From assembly GCF_007859755.1 (NCBI RefSeq), contig NZ_SJPF01000004.1, positions 779,720 through 843,719 on the forward strand: 64,000 nt of DNA, given 5' to 3'. The notes beneath the pieces were generated by a model. It did no database searches, was not told where the DNA came from, and worked only from the letters and a program-made list of their open reading frames with translations. Positions 45,629-55,092 of this stretch are shown piece by piece; positions within the stretch are counted from its first letter, which is position 1, and each line of letters opens with the position of its first letter. The translations under genes and the position numbers were made by a program. The stretch comes from Blastopirellula retiformator (GTDB lineage: Bacteria > Planctomycetota > Planctomycetia > Pirellulales > Pirellulaceae).

Positions 45629-48475
45629 TCACATCGGCTCGCACTGGGCCCAATTGTCCCCGCTCTTCACGTCGACGACGAGCGGAACGGCCAGGTTTCG
45701 CGCCGATTCCATCTCGGTCCGTACCAATTGCGCCAGTTCTTCCAGATATTCCGGCGGGGTTTCAAAGACAAGTTCGTCATGGATCTGCAACAGCAGCTTC
45801 GCCGGGGCCTCTTCCTTGATCAGCCGGTCATGCACCCGCAGCATCGCCAGCTTGATGATATCGGCGGCCGAACCCTGGATCACAGTATTGACCGCGGTTC
45901 GCTCGGGCATGGTCAGCTGCCGCTTGAGCCGATCCCGTTTCTCGGGCGATCGCACGCCGTCGATCGCGCGGCGGCGTCCCAGAATCGTGCTGACGTTACC
46001 ATCCCGCTGACATTCAAACAGCGTCCGATCCATGAACTCATCAACGCCCGGGTATCGTTTGAAGTAGGCGTCGATAAACTCGAACGCCTCGCCCTTGTCG
46101 ATGTCGAGCGACTTGGCCAGGCCAAACGGACTTTGCCCGTAAACGACCCCAAAGTTGATCGCCTTGGCGCTGCGTCTTTGGCTGGAGCTGACCTGGTCGA
46201 GCGCCACGCCATACACTTCGCTGGCGACGCGGGCATGGATGTCTTCGTTGTTCTGATACGACTCCATCAGCGCCGGATCGCCAGAGAAGTGGGCCAGCAC
46301 CCGCAGTTCAATCTGCGAATAGTCGGCGCACAGCAGTTTCCAGCCTGACTCGCCAGGCACAAACGCCGAGCGGATTTCGCGACTCTCTTGCGTGCGGATC
46401 GGGATGTTTTGCAGGTTCGGCTCGTTCGAGCTCAAGCGACCGGTCGCCGCCACCACCTGGTTGAACGAAGTATGAACCCGATTCGTTTTAGGACAGACAA
46501 GCGTCGGCAGCGCGTCGACGTACGTTCCCTTCAGCTTGGCGTACTGGCGGAACTGCACGATCTTGGCGGGCATGTCATGCTGTTTGGCCAGTTGCTCCAA
46601 CACTTCGGCGTCGGTGCTCGCTCCCGTCTTGGTTTTCTTGATGACCGGCAGGTCCAGTTCTTCAAATAAAATCGTCGACAGCTGCTTGGGAGAAGCGATG
46701 TTGAACTCGCGGCCCGCTAATCTGTAGATCTCGCGTTCCAGAACTTCCATCCGCTCGCCGTACTGACGGCTCAGTTCGTTCAATCGCGCAACGTCGACGC
46801 GAACGCCGTTGTATTCCATCTCGACCAGCACGTCGATCAGCGGCAGTTCGACCTCGGTCAACAACGACGACAGACTTTCCGACTCGATCCGCTCGGAAAG
46901 AATCGGATCTAACCGCAGCGGAATATCCGCATCTTCCGCCGCGTAGTACGCAATCTTCTCGACCGGTACCTGATCCATGGTGATCTGGTTTTTGCCGGTG
47001 CCGATCAGCTCCGAGATCTTGACCGTTTTATGCTGCAAATACCGCTGCGACAGTTCATCGAGGCTGTGCGACCGGGCGCCTGCTTCGAGCAAGTAATGGG
47101 CGACCATCGTATCGAAGGCCGTTCCGCGGACGTTGACGCCAACGCCCCGCAACACCACCAGGTCGTACTTTAGGTTTTGGCCGACCTTTTCGATCGCCGG
47201 ATTTTCGAGCACGTCGCGCAGCTTCTCCAGCACGACCGCTTCGTCCAGTTGCACGTCGCCTTCCGGCGCCCGAATCGGAATGTAGGCGCCTTCGCCCACA
47301 TCCCACGCCAACGAGATGCCAACCAGATCAGCCCAGCGGGGACTGGTCGAGGTCGTTTCGGTATCGAAAGAGAGCCGCTTTACCTGCTGCAGATGTTCGA
47401 CCAGCGCGTCGAGCTTTTCGGCCGTGTCGATCGTTTGGTAGTTGGAATTCCAAACCGCCTGTTCGGCGGGCGCGGCGTTGACCTGCAACTCGGCCATGTC
47501 GCGGGCCAGCGTGCGAAAGCCATATTCGCGGCAAAGCGATTGGACTTCGTCCTGGTTGATCGGCTGCACGCGACAGGCATCCCAATCAACCTCGATCGGC
47601 ACGTCGCGGACCAGGCGCACCAGGTCGCGACTCAGTTCGGCCATCTCGCGACCATTCTGCAGGTTCTCGCGGCGTTTGGCGCCTTTGACTTCGCCGGCGT
47701 TATCGAGCACCGCGTCGAGGGTGCCATACGTTTCGAGCAGCTCTTTGGCGATCTTCGGTCCGATCAGCGGAACGCCCGGCACGTTATCGACCGAGTCGCC
47801 GACCAGCGACTGAAAGTCGACGACCTGATCAGGACGAACGCCCCAGTCGGCCATCAGCGCTTCGGCGTCATAGAACGCATTCTTGCGGACGTTGTACATC
47901 CGCACGTTGTCGCTGATCAGCTGGCGGCAGTCTTTGTCCGAGGTAACCAGCGTGCATTGGCCCCCCTGCTCTTCGACGATCGCGGCGACCGTCGCCAAGA
48001 CGTCGTCCGCCTCGTAGTTCTGCTTCTCCAGCACGGCGACGTTCATCGCTTCCAGCATCCGCCGGATCAGGCCGATTTGCGGGCGCAGGTCGACCGGCAT
48101 CTCTTCGCGGGTCTCCTTGTAGTTGTCGTACAAGTCATGGCGAAACGTGCCGCCGGGGGGATCGAACGCGCAGATCAAATAGTCGGGCTTCTTCTCTCGC
48201 AGCAGCAGCGCCACATCCCGGGCAAAGCCGAACACGGCCGAGACCGGCTGCCCGGTCGGGCTGGTCATCGGGGGCAACGCATGAAAAACCTGGAAGATCA
48301 GAGAGTGGGAATCGATGATCCAGACGTCGGCGTCCTTGAGCCCAGCGATGCCGGCGGGCCGCTCTGGCTGTGGCTGGACAGTTGTTTCGGCGGGGGCGTC
48401 GGCCGCTGGGGGTGCCACTTCCGGCGGTTTCTCGCTCCCAAACAGGAGTGACTGCTGCGTCTTCGATTTGGCCAT
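45629..48475 (-). CDS. polA: DNA polymerase I
   Basis: The 948-residue protein has an N-terminal Pro/Ala-rich extension (1-45), a 5' nuclease domain (about 48-340; IDSHSLIFQ, AFDPPGGTFRHDLY, NYEADDVLA, TSDKDCRQL), a 3'-5' exonuclease with intact FDTETTS, GQNLKYDLVVL and YAAEDAD motifs, and the polymerase domain with DYSQIELRVLAHFSGD, RRSAKAINFGVVYG and QIHDELVFE. Proofreading is therefore probably active. The ATG at 48475 is preferred; a GTG at 48493 would add six residues. coaE follows after 149 bp. Confidence 0.96.
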   Translation of the reverse strand: MAKSKTQQSLLFGSEKPPEVAPPAADAPAETTVQPQPERPAGIAGLKDADVWIIDSHSLIFQVFHALPPMTSPTGQPVSAVFGFARDVALLLREKKPDYLICAFDPPGGTFRHDLYDNYKETREEMPVDLRPQIGLIRRMLEAMNVAVLEKQNYEADDVLATVAAIVEEQGGQCTLVTSDKDCRQLISDNVRMYNVRKNAFYDAEALMADWGVRPDQVVDFQSLVGDSVDNVPGVPLIGPKIAKELLETYGTLDAVLDNAGEVKGAKRRENLQNGREMAELSRDLVRLVRDVPIEVDWDACRVQPINQDEVQSLCREYGFRTLARDMAELQVNAAPAEQAVWNSNYQTIDTAEKLDALVEHLQQVKRLSFDTETTSTSPRWADLVGISLAWDVGEGAYIPIRAPEGDVQLDEAVVLEKLRDVLENPAIEKVGQNLKYDLVVLRGVGVNVRGTAFDTMVAHYLLEAGARSHSLDELSQRYLQHKTVKISELIGTGKNQITMDQVPVEKIAYYAAEDADIPLRLDPILSERIESESLSSLLTEVELPLIDVLVEMEYNGVRVDVARLNELSRQYGERMEVLEREIYRLAGREFNIASPKQLSTILFEELDLPVIKKTKTGASTDAEVLEQLAKQHDMPAKIVQFRQYAKLKGTYVDALPTLVCPKTNRVHTSFNQVVAATGRLSSNEPNLQNIPIRTQESREIRSAFVPGESGWKLLCADYSQIELRVLAHFSGDPALMESYQNNEDIHARVASEVYGVALDQVSSSQRRSAKAINFGVVYGQSPFGLAKSLDIDKGEAFEFIDAYFKRYPGVDEFMDRTLFECQRDGNVSTILGRRRAIDGVRSPEKRDRLKRQLTMPERTAVNTVIQGSAADIIKLAMLRVHDRLIKEEAPAKLLLQIHDELVFETPPEYLEELAQLVRTEMESARNLAVPLVVDVKSGDNWAQCEPM

Positions 48476-48859
48476 TCCCGATGCATTCCTCACTGAGGGG
48501 TAAAGTCGCGAAGATTATTGCTGTTTACCGAGTTACGAACAACCAGCCCGCCCCCAATGTTGCCCATAGCCAACACGTTGTTGCGAGAAAACCTCATGCG
48601 GCCCCCGGTACACCACTCCCTCGTTACCTAATCTTTACCAATTCGTTGACTGGCAATTTCTCGCTAACTACAATCATCTATTGGACTTCAGGCGACGGAA
48701 TTTCTGCCCGACGCTCCTACTTTTCCTTCGCAATTCTGCCGTTGGCCTACAGCTTGCACATTGGAATCGGTGATACGGCCAATTACGCTAATCAGTTCTG
48801 AGCTAATCACGACAATTTGGCGGCACGCACCCATCGCCGCCCGTTAGGAGTTTATCGAG
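48476..48859. other. Divergent promoter interval between polA and a coiled-coil gene
   Basis: About 385 bp, more AT-rich toward 48630-48800. It should hold divergent promoters. TTAGGAG lies 8 nt before the ATG at 48860 and is a strong ribosome binding site. No RNA gene or repeat was seen. Confidence 0.4.
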
Positions 48860-50251
48860 ATGGCAGCCCGAGAAAGCCAAGGTCTTCAGATCGCCGTGAT
48901 TCTACTAGTTTTGCTAGTGGCAGCTCTCGGTATCACCACGTACGTCTTCTATGCGGCGAACGACAAGTCGAAACTTGACGCCGAAGCGGCCAACCAACGG
49001 GCCCAAGAAGAACAAGGCCGTTCGCGCACCTATCTGGCCGAACGCAACGAGCTGAAGGTCATGATCGGCCACAGCGAAGAAACGCCGATGGACGAAATCC
49101 AAGAGGCGTTTGGCGACGACATGAAAACCTTTGTCGCTGACGAAGGCGCCCAGGCCCCGACGGTGCAGAACTATCGCCAGGTTCCCGGCGTGATGCAGGC
49201 CTCGGTGATCAAGCTCGAAAAACAGCTCGCCGATTCGCTACGGGCCAACACCGCCCTGCGTGCCGAGAAGGTCGCTCTCGAGAACACCTACCAAACCAAG
49301 CTGAGCGAAGCCGAGACCTCGCGTGACAACGCGCTTGCCGCTCAGGCCGAAGCCGAAAAGAAGATGGCCGACGATCGCAAGTCGCTGGAAGCGGCTCAGG
49401 CCAAGCTGCAGGACGAAAAGGTCAAACTGCAAGGGACCATCGCCCAGACGATCGATGGCAGCAAGAAGCAAGTCGACGCGGCCAACAAAGAACGTGACCA
49501 AGCTATGGATCTCGTGGAAGCATTCAAGGTTTCGCTGAAAGAGAAAGAGCCAAAGGTGGGCGACGTCCCCGACGGTCGAATCATCTGGGTCAATCAGAAA
49601 GAAGACAACACCTGGATCAATCTCGGCACTTCCGATCTGCTTCGCCCGCAGATGACCTTCAGCGTCTTTGAAAAGGGTGAAGTCAACATCGCCTTGGCGA
49701 CGGTGAAAGGCAAGATCGAAGTGACCCGCGTCAACGGCTCGAACGAAGCGGAAGCTCGCATCCTCGAAGAAGACGTCACCAACCCGATCATGCCGGGAGA
49801 TCAGATCTTCACGCCGATCTGGTCGCCGGGCGTCGCGCAGAAGTTCGCCATCGTCGGCATGATCGATCTGGATGGCGACGGCGAAGATGACACCGATGAT
49901 CTGAGGAACCTGATTCAAAGCTCGGGCGGCGAAGTCGCCGCGTGGGTCGACGCCGAAGGGAACATCAACGGGGAATTGACCCCGGAAGTTCGCTACCTGA
50001 TCGACGGCAAAACGCCGACCGAAAAGACCGCCGCCGCCGTGCTGACCGCCTATTCGCAGATGCGGGAAATGGCCCGTCAGAATGGCGTCGAACTGATCCA
50101 GGTTTCTCGCCTGCAAGAGCGGATGGGCTGGCAGAGCACCGAACGCCTGGTTCGCCTGGGTCGCACGTCTCGCCTGGAAGAACTGGAAGCCGAAGCCGAA
50201 CGCGAACGCGATTTCAAACCGCGTCGCCCGATGAGCGCCTACGACAACTAG
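48860..50251 (+). CDS. Membrane-anchored coiled-coil protein with Ca-loop-like motif
   Basis: The 463-residue protein has one N-terminal membrane segment (about 9-31), a long coiled coil (about 110-235; repeated KxxLxxAxxxK patterns), a beta-rich region (about 240-315; GRIIWVNQKEDNTWINLG) and a C-terminal domain with DLDGDGEDDTDD (an EF-hand-like loop with D at positions 1, 3, 5, 9 and 12) followed by LIQSSGGEVAAWVD, faintly BRCT-like. It seems a conserved planctomycete type, but no function is known. Most of the protein is probably on the far side of the membrane. Confidence 0.82.
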   Translation: MAARESQGLQIAVILLVLLVAALGITTYVFYAANDKSKLDAEAANQRAQEEQGRSRTYLAERNELKVMIGHSEETPMDEIQEAFGDDMKTFVADEGAQAPTVQNYRQVPGVMQASVIKLEKQLADSLRANTALRAEKVALENTYQTKLSEAETSRDNALAAQAEAEKKMADDRKSLEAAQAKLQDEKVKLQGTIAQTIDGSKKQVDAANKERDQAMDLVEAFKVSLKEKEPKVGDVPDGRIIWVNQKEDNTWINLGTSDLLRPQMTFSVFEKGEVNIALATVKGKIEVTRVNGSNEAEARILEEDVTNPIMPGDQIFTPIWSPGVAQKFAIVGMIDLDGDGEDDTDDLRNLIQSSGGEVAAWVDAEGNINGELTPEVRYLIDGKTPTEKTAAAVLTAYSQMREMARQNGVELIQVSRLQERMGWQSTERLVRLGRTSRLEELEAEAERERDFKPRRPMSAYDN

Positions 50252-50265
50252 TCGCAGCGACAAAC

Positions 50266-50304
50266 CAACAGGCCGCACTCGCCAAAGGCAAGTGCGGCCT
50301 GTTT
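50266..50304 (+). terminator. Intrinsic terminator of the coiled-coil gene
   Basis: AACAGGCCGCACT pairs with AGTGCGGCCTGTT around a 12-nt loop and ends in TTTC, 15 bp past the stop. Confidence 0.8.
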
Positions 50305-50348
50305 CATTTCGAACGGCCACGTGACGCCATACTCTACTCACATGGTGC

Positions 50349-50382
50349 CATGCTCTTATCGCGTCTTCGCGAGAAGAGCATG
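50349..50382 (+). repeat. 34-nt palindrome
   Basis: CATGCTCTT-A-TCGCG-TCTT-CGCGA-G-AAGAGCATG is a nearly perfect hairpin, placed between a terminator and the GTAGGGTGGG-type repeat. It is probably another REP-like element. Confidence 0.55.
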
Positions 50383-50414
50383 TCTTCCGTCGGATTGCTT
50401 TCCAGAAACGTCAG

Positions 50415-50531
50415 TTGGGTCCAGCGAAGCGCTGGCCCAACAATGCGGCCGCAAGCAGAAGGTGGGTTACACAAGCGAGTCGCGTTGATGGAGCGAAACA
50501 ACTTAATTCGCGCTTGCTCCACCCACCCTAC
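50415..50531 (-). repeat. GTAGGGTGGG-type interspersed repeat, copy B
   Basis: Aligns along its length with 11649-11764. On the minus strand it begins GTAGGGTGGGTGGAGCAAGC and keeps the same blocks (GCGAAACAACTT, CACAAGCGAGT, CAATGCGG). GGTGGGT and ACCCACC near its ends can pair. There is no coding potential. Confidence 0.7.
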
Positions 50532-50568
50532 GTCATGTTGGTAATGCGACGGTGAACGCCCACGCGTT

Positions 50569-51024
50569 CTACTGCGGGCAATGCGTCAGATGGCGGCGGA
50601 ACATCAACGTGCCGAAGAGACGCACGCCAAGGTTCTCGAGCTGATGGCGAGCTTCGTCGCTATCGGCAGAGCGAACCGCGCGAACCAGATGAGTCGGATC
50701 AGCGAACAGCGAGGCCGGGCATTCCAGCTCTAGTTGCCGGGGCACTTGCCACAGGAACTTCCGTTCGTGGCGATTCAGCTCATGAACGCGGCACAGGTCG
50801 TTGAACAGCCGACGCGGGCTGTCGGTTCCTTCGTCTCCCTTGGTCGTCGTCCACTTCTGGAAGTACCACAGCCCGAGCACGGCAAACAGCATGAACGCAG
50901 CGAGCAGCAGCAACTGACCGTAGTCGATCGACACATTCTCGGCGCGAAATCGATCGCCCAAGTTGCGAAAACTGGCTTGCTGTTTCTGCGCCAGCAGACA
51001 AAAGGTGAACCACGTGGCGTTCAT
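50569..51024 (-). CDS. Single-pass membrane hypothetical protein, 151 aa
   Basis: One hydrophobic segment (about 37-55; LLLLAAFMLFAVLGLWYF) is followed by a soluble helical domain of about 95 residues (RRLFNDLCRVHELNRHERKFLWQV...). Its start overlaps the HEAT gene's stop by 4 bp (ATGA), so the two are translated together. Segments like DLCRVHELNRHERKFL resemble small uncharacterised planctomycete proteins. Function unknown. Confidence 0.78.
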   Translation of the reverse strand: MNATWFTFCLLAQKQQASFRNLGDRFRAENVSIDYGQLLLLAAFMLFAVLGLWYFQKWTTTKGDEGTDSPRRLFNDLCRVHELNRHERKFLWQVPRQLELECPASLFADPTHLVRAVRSADSDEARHQLENLGVRLFGTLMFRRHLTHCPQ

Positions 51025-52646
51025 TCTTTCTCTCCCGCCGGCGTCTTCGGTCGGATGCGGATCGCCGGGGCCGTCGTTCGGCGTTCGGCGATAACCTGCA
51101 GGCTCGCTTCGGCCGCTTGCTGCACGCTGACGTTGCGATCAAGCAGCGCTTCGCGAAGTCCGGCGACCGCCGTGTCGCTGTTGCAACCGGCGAGGGCATT
51201 GGCGGCGGCGACGCGGATCAAATAGTCGTCACACTTGAGTAGCTCTAGCAGCGGCTGCTCCATCTGCCGCGCGATGCCCAGGCATTCGACCACTTCAATC
51301 GCTCGCCGGCGCCGCGACTGCATATCGCTAGTCAGTTCGGCGATCAGCAGTTGATCCGATTGCGAATCAATCTTGCGGACCAGATGGCCGGTCGTCTTGC
51401 GACGATCCGCGTCCATCAGGTCGAACGCGGCGAGAAACTTGCTGAAGCTGAACTCTTCGAGCGACTCACGAACGGCGACGCGGACCACTTCATGTTCGCT
51501 GTCGAGCTGCGCCAGGAGGTACTTGAGCGAACCGGGGATGCCGCGGTTACGCAGCTGCCGCAGCGCCGCGGCGGCGACGTCCGGATCTTCGTCCTTCGTA
51601 GCGTCGATGATTAGTTGACTGGCGACCGCCCCTCGATCTTTGGCGAGCGAATCGACCGCCGCCAGGCGACCCTCCGGCTTGCCGCGGGTCAGGAAGAAGT
51701 GAATCACGCCGAAGACCGAATCGCGGTCTTGCGAACTGGTCGTCAAAAAGCGGAGCGCCGTCTCTTGCTGGCGTCCGGTCAGACTCTCGAGCATCTCCAA
51801 CTGATCGTTGCACCAGGCGACGCTCGGTATCTTCTTGATGTTCCGCATCTCGGTTTCGCTCATGCCGCTGGAGAACGAATCGAGCAATTGCGTGACGAAC
51901 GGCTTGTCGGTCCGCCAGGCGGCGGCGGATAACAGCGTCAAACAAGGGGACGTTTCATGGAAGATGCTGATGATCAACCGAACGATCGAAGGGCGAAGCG
52001 TCCGTTTCAGGATCCCCAGCGTGATTCGGTAAACCTGCGACGCCGGACTGTCCAACAGATGGCGGAAGACCGGATGCTCGCGGCTGGTCAGCATCAGGAA
52101 GGATTCGACGATGTCTTCGGACTGGTGCGAATTGCAGCGCCGCATCGAATCTTCGAGCGCTTCCATGGCGCGACCGCGCCAAATCACCAGGTTCCGCTTG
52201 CGGGCGTCGGTCGCTTCGTCCAGCAACTTGCGGAGCCGGTCAATCAGCGACACCAGACAGCGACCGGCGACGTCGCGGTTCGGATTGTTTTGGTCCTCGG
52301 CGGCCGACGCCATCGTCCGTACCAGGTCGAACTCTTCCAACTGCAGGGCGATCGCGGCCGCTTTTTCGGATTCGGGCCGGGACGACGAGAGAAGTCGCTC
52401 ACGCAGCATGGTGGTCATCACCCCCATCTGCAGTTTGATTTTTTGCTTCCAGGCGTCCGACAGATCGTCCCAATTTTCAAAGAGATACGCTTCTCCCTTC
52501 ACGCTGGTTCGTTTCAACAGCGCATCAAACGCGTGATCGCGAATATCGATCGCCTCACTGCGCAGCGCGGCGATCAACACCGGCGTCGCCGCGGCGTTTC
52601 CTGATCGCGCAAGGAACTCGTAAGTCTTCTCAAACTCTTGGGGCAC
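51021..52646 (-). CDS. HEAT-repeat protein, 541 aa
   Basis: The protein is all-helical with recurring HEAT-type pairs, clearest at about 330-540 (AAVDSLAKDRGAVASQLIIDATKDEDPDVAAAALRQLRN is one full unit split at its loop; others at EHEVVRVAVRESLEEF, DDYLIRVAAANALAGC, DRNVSVQQAAEASL). Such scaffolds bind proteins. The start is GTG at 52646 with GGGAAG about 8 nt before it. It overlaps the following membrane-protein gene by ATGA, suggesting a two-protein complex at the membrane. No enzymatic motif was seen. Confidence 0.83.
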   Translation of the reverse strand: MPQEFEKTYEFLARSGNAAATPVLIAALRSEAIDIRDHAFDALLKRTSVKGEAYLFENWDDLSDAWKQKIKLQMGVMTTMLRERLLSSSRPESEKAAAIALQLEEFDLVRTMASAAEDQNNPNRDVAGRCLVSLIDRLRKLLDEATDARKRNLVIWRGRAMEALEDSMRRCNSHQSEDIVESFLMLTSREHPVFRHLLDSPASQVYRITLGILKRTLRPSIVRLIISIFHETSPCLTLLSAAAWRTDKPFVTQLLDSFSSGMSETEMRNIKKIPSVAWCNDQLEMLESLTGRQQETALRFLTTSSQDRDSVFGVIHFFLTRGKPEGRLAAVDSLAKDRGAVASQLIIDATKDEDPDVAAAALRQLRNRGIPGSLKYLLAQLDSEHEVVRVAVRESLEEFSFSKFLAAFDLMDADRRKTTGHLVRKIDSQSDQLLIAELTSDMQSRRRRAIEVVECLGIARQMEQPLLELLKCDDYLIRVAAANALAGCNSDTAVAGLREALLDRNVSVQQAAEASLQVIAERRTTAPAIRIRPKTPAGEKE

Positions 52647-52749
52647 TGCTGCTTCCCGTTTTCACCCGACGAAATGCGGCACAATATTCCACGTAATAAC
52701 TTACGTCGCCGTAGGATACAGGCTAAAAGCGAGCAGCCGCAAAACAAAG

Positions 52750-52791
52750 AAGCCGGGCCACGCGATCGTTACGATCGTCATGACCCGGCCA
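52750..52791 (-). terminator. Terminator of the alkaline-phosphatase-superfamily gene
   Basis: On the minus strand GCCGGGTCA-TGACGATCGT pairs (imperfectly) with ACGATCGCG-TGGCCCGGC, followed by TTCTTTGTTTTG, about 35 bp past the stop. Confidence 0.65.
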
Positions 52792-52824
52792 ACTGGTCGG
52801 TGGTACGGCAGTAACCGTTTGGAG

Positions 52825-54147
52825 TTAGATGCCGAACTGGCGAAGAACGATGTCGCAGACGTCGGTATCGGCCAGCGGGGTTTCGGCGAAAACGCCCTTC
52901 TGGCTGGCCAACAGAACGCCGCGTTGCGCCTCGGAGGCAACCGGGGCGCCATGCGAGCCTTTGACCAAGGTCGCGTCGAGCGGGATGCTCTTGGTCGCCA
53001 TATCGACGTGCAGTTCGACTGGGTCGTAGCCCGGCTTCTTGTGGATGTCGACCTTGCGGGCGAAACCTGGCGCCTTGGCGTCGTCATTCCACCAGTAATA
53101 GGCTTGCCAGCTATTGGGGGTCGAAACGAGAATCACCTCCCCTGCCCGCTCGTGATCCATGAAGTACTTGCCGCGCTCTTCCATCGCCAACACTTCGGCG
53201 ATTCCTTCGGCGCCTTGGAACAGTTCCTTCACCTTGGCGATCACTTCCGGCTTGGCGTCATTGACGTACACCTGCGAGTACTGGTGGTCGCAAAGGGCCC
53301 ACGCGTCGCTCTTCTCCAGGTCGAGATGCTCGCCATCTTCCTTCTCTTCGACCTGCAAAAGGCCCGCTTCGCGGAGAACGCGATTGGGATAGGCGACATG
53401 ATCGACCGGGACGATGACGTACTCGCTGGCGATTAAGAAGAGCGTATCTTCTCCCAGGGCGGCCTTCATCCGAGCGATCAGCTTGCCGATCACTTCGTCG
53501 ATATCAGCGGCGGCTTGCTTGTGGGCGTCGCTGTTGGGGCCCAGTTTTTGGGCGGCGTAGTCGAGGTGCGGCAGATAGACATACGAGAAGTGGGGCTGGA
53601 ACTTTTCGGCCACCATCGCCGCCGAGTCGGCGATCCAGGCGGTCGACTTGATATTGGCCAGCGGTCCCCAGAAGTGATGCAGCGGAAAGCCTTCGAGTTC
53701 GGCCATCAGGTCGCGGTACAACTCTTGCGGCTTGGTGTAGCACCACATCGTTTCGCTGCCGTCCGGATTGTGGACCGGGGCGGGCATGCAGACATAGTCG
53801 GCGCCGCTCCGCTTGCTGAGCATCGGGAACCAGGCCGACGTGCGGAGCTCGGGATTGTGCTTCTTCAGCAGATCCCAGATTTGCGGCTGCAGGATCGCTT
53901 CGTTGCCGGCGGTCCACATCTCGACCTGCCGCTTGTCGCGCCAGTAGAATCCATTGGCGGTCACGCCATGATCGACCGGCAGCTGGCCCGTCAGTATGTT
54001 CGATTGAACCGGCCAGGTCACCGCCGGAAAACTGGCCGCCAACGGAGCGCGATCTCCGTCAGCAAACAAAGCGGATACCTGCGGCATGTGGGCCAGGTCT
54101 TGCGGGGCGAGTCCAGGAAGCGACAGGAGGACGACGTTGTCAGGCAT
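52825..54147 (-). CDS. Alkaline phosphatase-superfamily protein (nucleotide pyrophosphatase type), EboF-like
   Basis: The 440-residue protein starts with VVLLSLPGL and the nucleophile region FPAVTWPVQSNILTG (T44), then HGVTANGFYW, the metal motif YLPHLDYAAQKLGP and ASEYVIVPVDHVAYPNR, and SHGAP near the end. This is the layout of type I phosphodiesterase/nucleotide pyrophosphatases. It has no signal peptide. It is the last of three minus-strand genes with a TIM-barrel protein and a UbiA prenyltransferase, an association known from ebo clusters. The substrate is unknown. Confidence 0.82.
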   Translation of the reverse strand: MPDNVVLLSLPGLAPQDLAHMPQVSALFADGDRAPLAASFPAVTWPVQSNILTGQLPVDHGVTANGFYWRDKRQVEMWTAGNEAILQPQIWDLLKKHNPELRTSAWFPMLSKRSGADYVCMPAPVHNPDGSETMWCYTKPQELYRDLMAELEGFPLHHFWGPLANIKSTAWIADSAAMVAEKFQPHFSYVYLPHLDYAAQKLGPNSDAHKQAAADIDEVIGKLIARMKAALGEDTLFLIASEYVIVPVDHVAYPNRVLREAGLLQVEEKEDGEHLDLEKSDAWALCDHQYSQVYVNDAKPEVIAKVKELFQGAEGIAEVLAMEERGKYFMDHERAGEVILVSTPNSWQAYYWWNDDAKAPGFARKVDIHKKPGYDPVELHVDMATKSIPLDATLVKGSHGAPVASEAQRGVLLASQKGVFAETPLADTDVCDIVLRQFGI

Positions 54148-54182
54148 GGCGAGCAGTCTTTATCCGGTTGAAAGAATGTGGC

Positions 54183-55031
54183 TTACTTGGGATGAACGAG
54201 GGGCCGCAGGAACTCCATCGCCAGAGCCGCCATCGTCGGCGCTTCGTGACTGTGGCGACTCAGTTCGACATGCAGACCAAGCTTGTAATTGGCGTCGCGG
54301 AGCGCAGAAATCACTTCGCTGAAGTCGATCTCTCCTTCGCCAAACGGCAGATGTTCGTGGACGCCCCGCTTCATGTCTTCGATATGGACGTTGACGATTC
54401 GCGATCCCCACTCGCGAATCACGGCGCCCAGCGGCAGTTCGGCCTGGCACTGCAAATGCCCGATATCGAGGGTCAGCTGAAACAGCGGCGAATCGATCCG
54501 CTCGCACAATTCGGCGAAGCGATCCATCGTGTCGATAAACATGCCCGGCTCCGGCTCAAAGCCGAGCGGCATTTGCTGTTGTTCGGCGTATTCGATCACC
54601 GGCTGCAGCGCTTCGACCAGGCGATCCATCGCGGCCTTCGGCGAGGCGTCGTCGAGCAGCTTGCCCGACCAGAGCGAAACGCAGTCGGCCTTCAGTTTGA
54701 CCGCTTCGTCGATGCAATGCCGGATGAACTCAAACCGGCGTTGGCGACCATGCCGGTCAGGCGAGACGAGCGTCGGCTCATGTTTGCGTTTGGGATCAAG
54801 CAGGAAGCGAGCGCCCGACTCGATGACGCAGGCCATTTTCTTTTCGGCCAACAGGGCGGCCAGATGATCGGCCTGGCGATCGGCCATGTAGGTATTGCCG
54901 AAGGGAGTCAACGTGCCGTGGTCAACGGTAAACGCGACGCTTTCGTATCCGAGATCGGCCAACACATCGACCGCGTCCAATGGGTCGTGATGGGCGAAGC
55001 CGTTCGTGTTGTAGCCAATCCGCATGCTCAT
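54183..55031 (-). CDS. Xylose isomerase-like TIM-barrel protein (sugar phosphate isomerase/epimerase), EboE-like
   Basis: The 282-residue protein has the AP endonuclease 2/xylose isomerase-like barrel plan: MRIGYNTNGFAHH, SVAFTVDH, CVSLWSG, LGFEPEPGMF (metal Glu), LTLDIGHL (Asp/His), VNVHIEDM and LHVELSRHSHEA (Glu). These metal ligands are at the expected strand ends. It lies 35 bp before the phosphatase-like gene and 61 bp after the prenyltransferase gene, on the same strand. An alternative start is the second Met (55025). The substrate is unknown. Confidence 0.85.
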   Translation of the reverse strand: MSMRIGYNTNGFAHHDPLDAVDVLADLGYESVAFTVDHGTLTPFGNTYMADRQADHLAALLAEKKMACVIESGARFLLDPKRKHEPTLVSPDRHGRQRRFEFIRHCIDEAVKLKADCVSLWSGKLLDDASPKAAMDRLVEALQPVIEYAEQQQMPLGFEPEPGMFIDTMDRFAELCERIDSPLFQLTLDIGHLQCQAELPLGAVIREWGSRIVNVHIEDMKRGVHEHLPFGEGEIDFSEVISALRDANYKLGLHVELSRHSHEAPTMAALAMEFLRPLVHPK

Positions 55032-55092
55032 CTCATTTGCATCGCGTCGACGTTTCCTTGCCGAAGTCGCCCGTTGATCGCCTGTAGGTAGT

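Noticed and set aside
47177..48451. Plus-strand open frame of about 424 codons
   Set aside because: Antisense to the 5' nuclease and exonuclease parts of polA; no protein-like pattern of its own.
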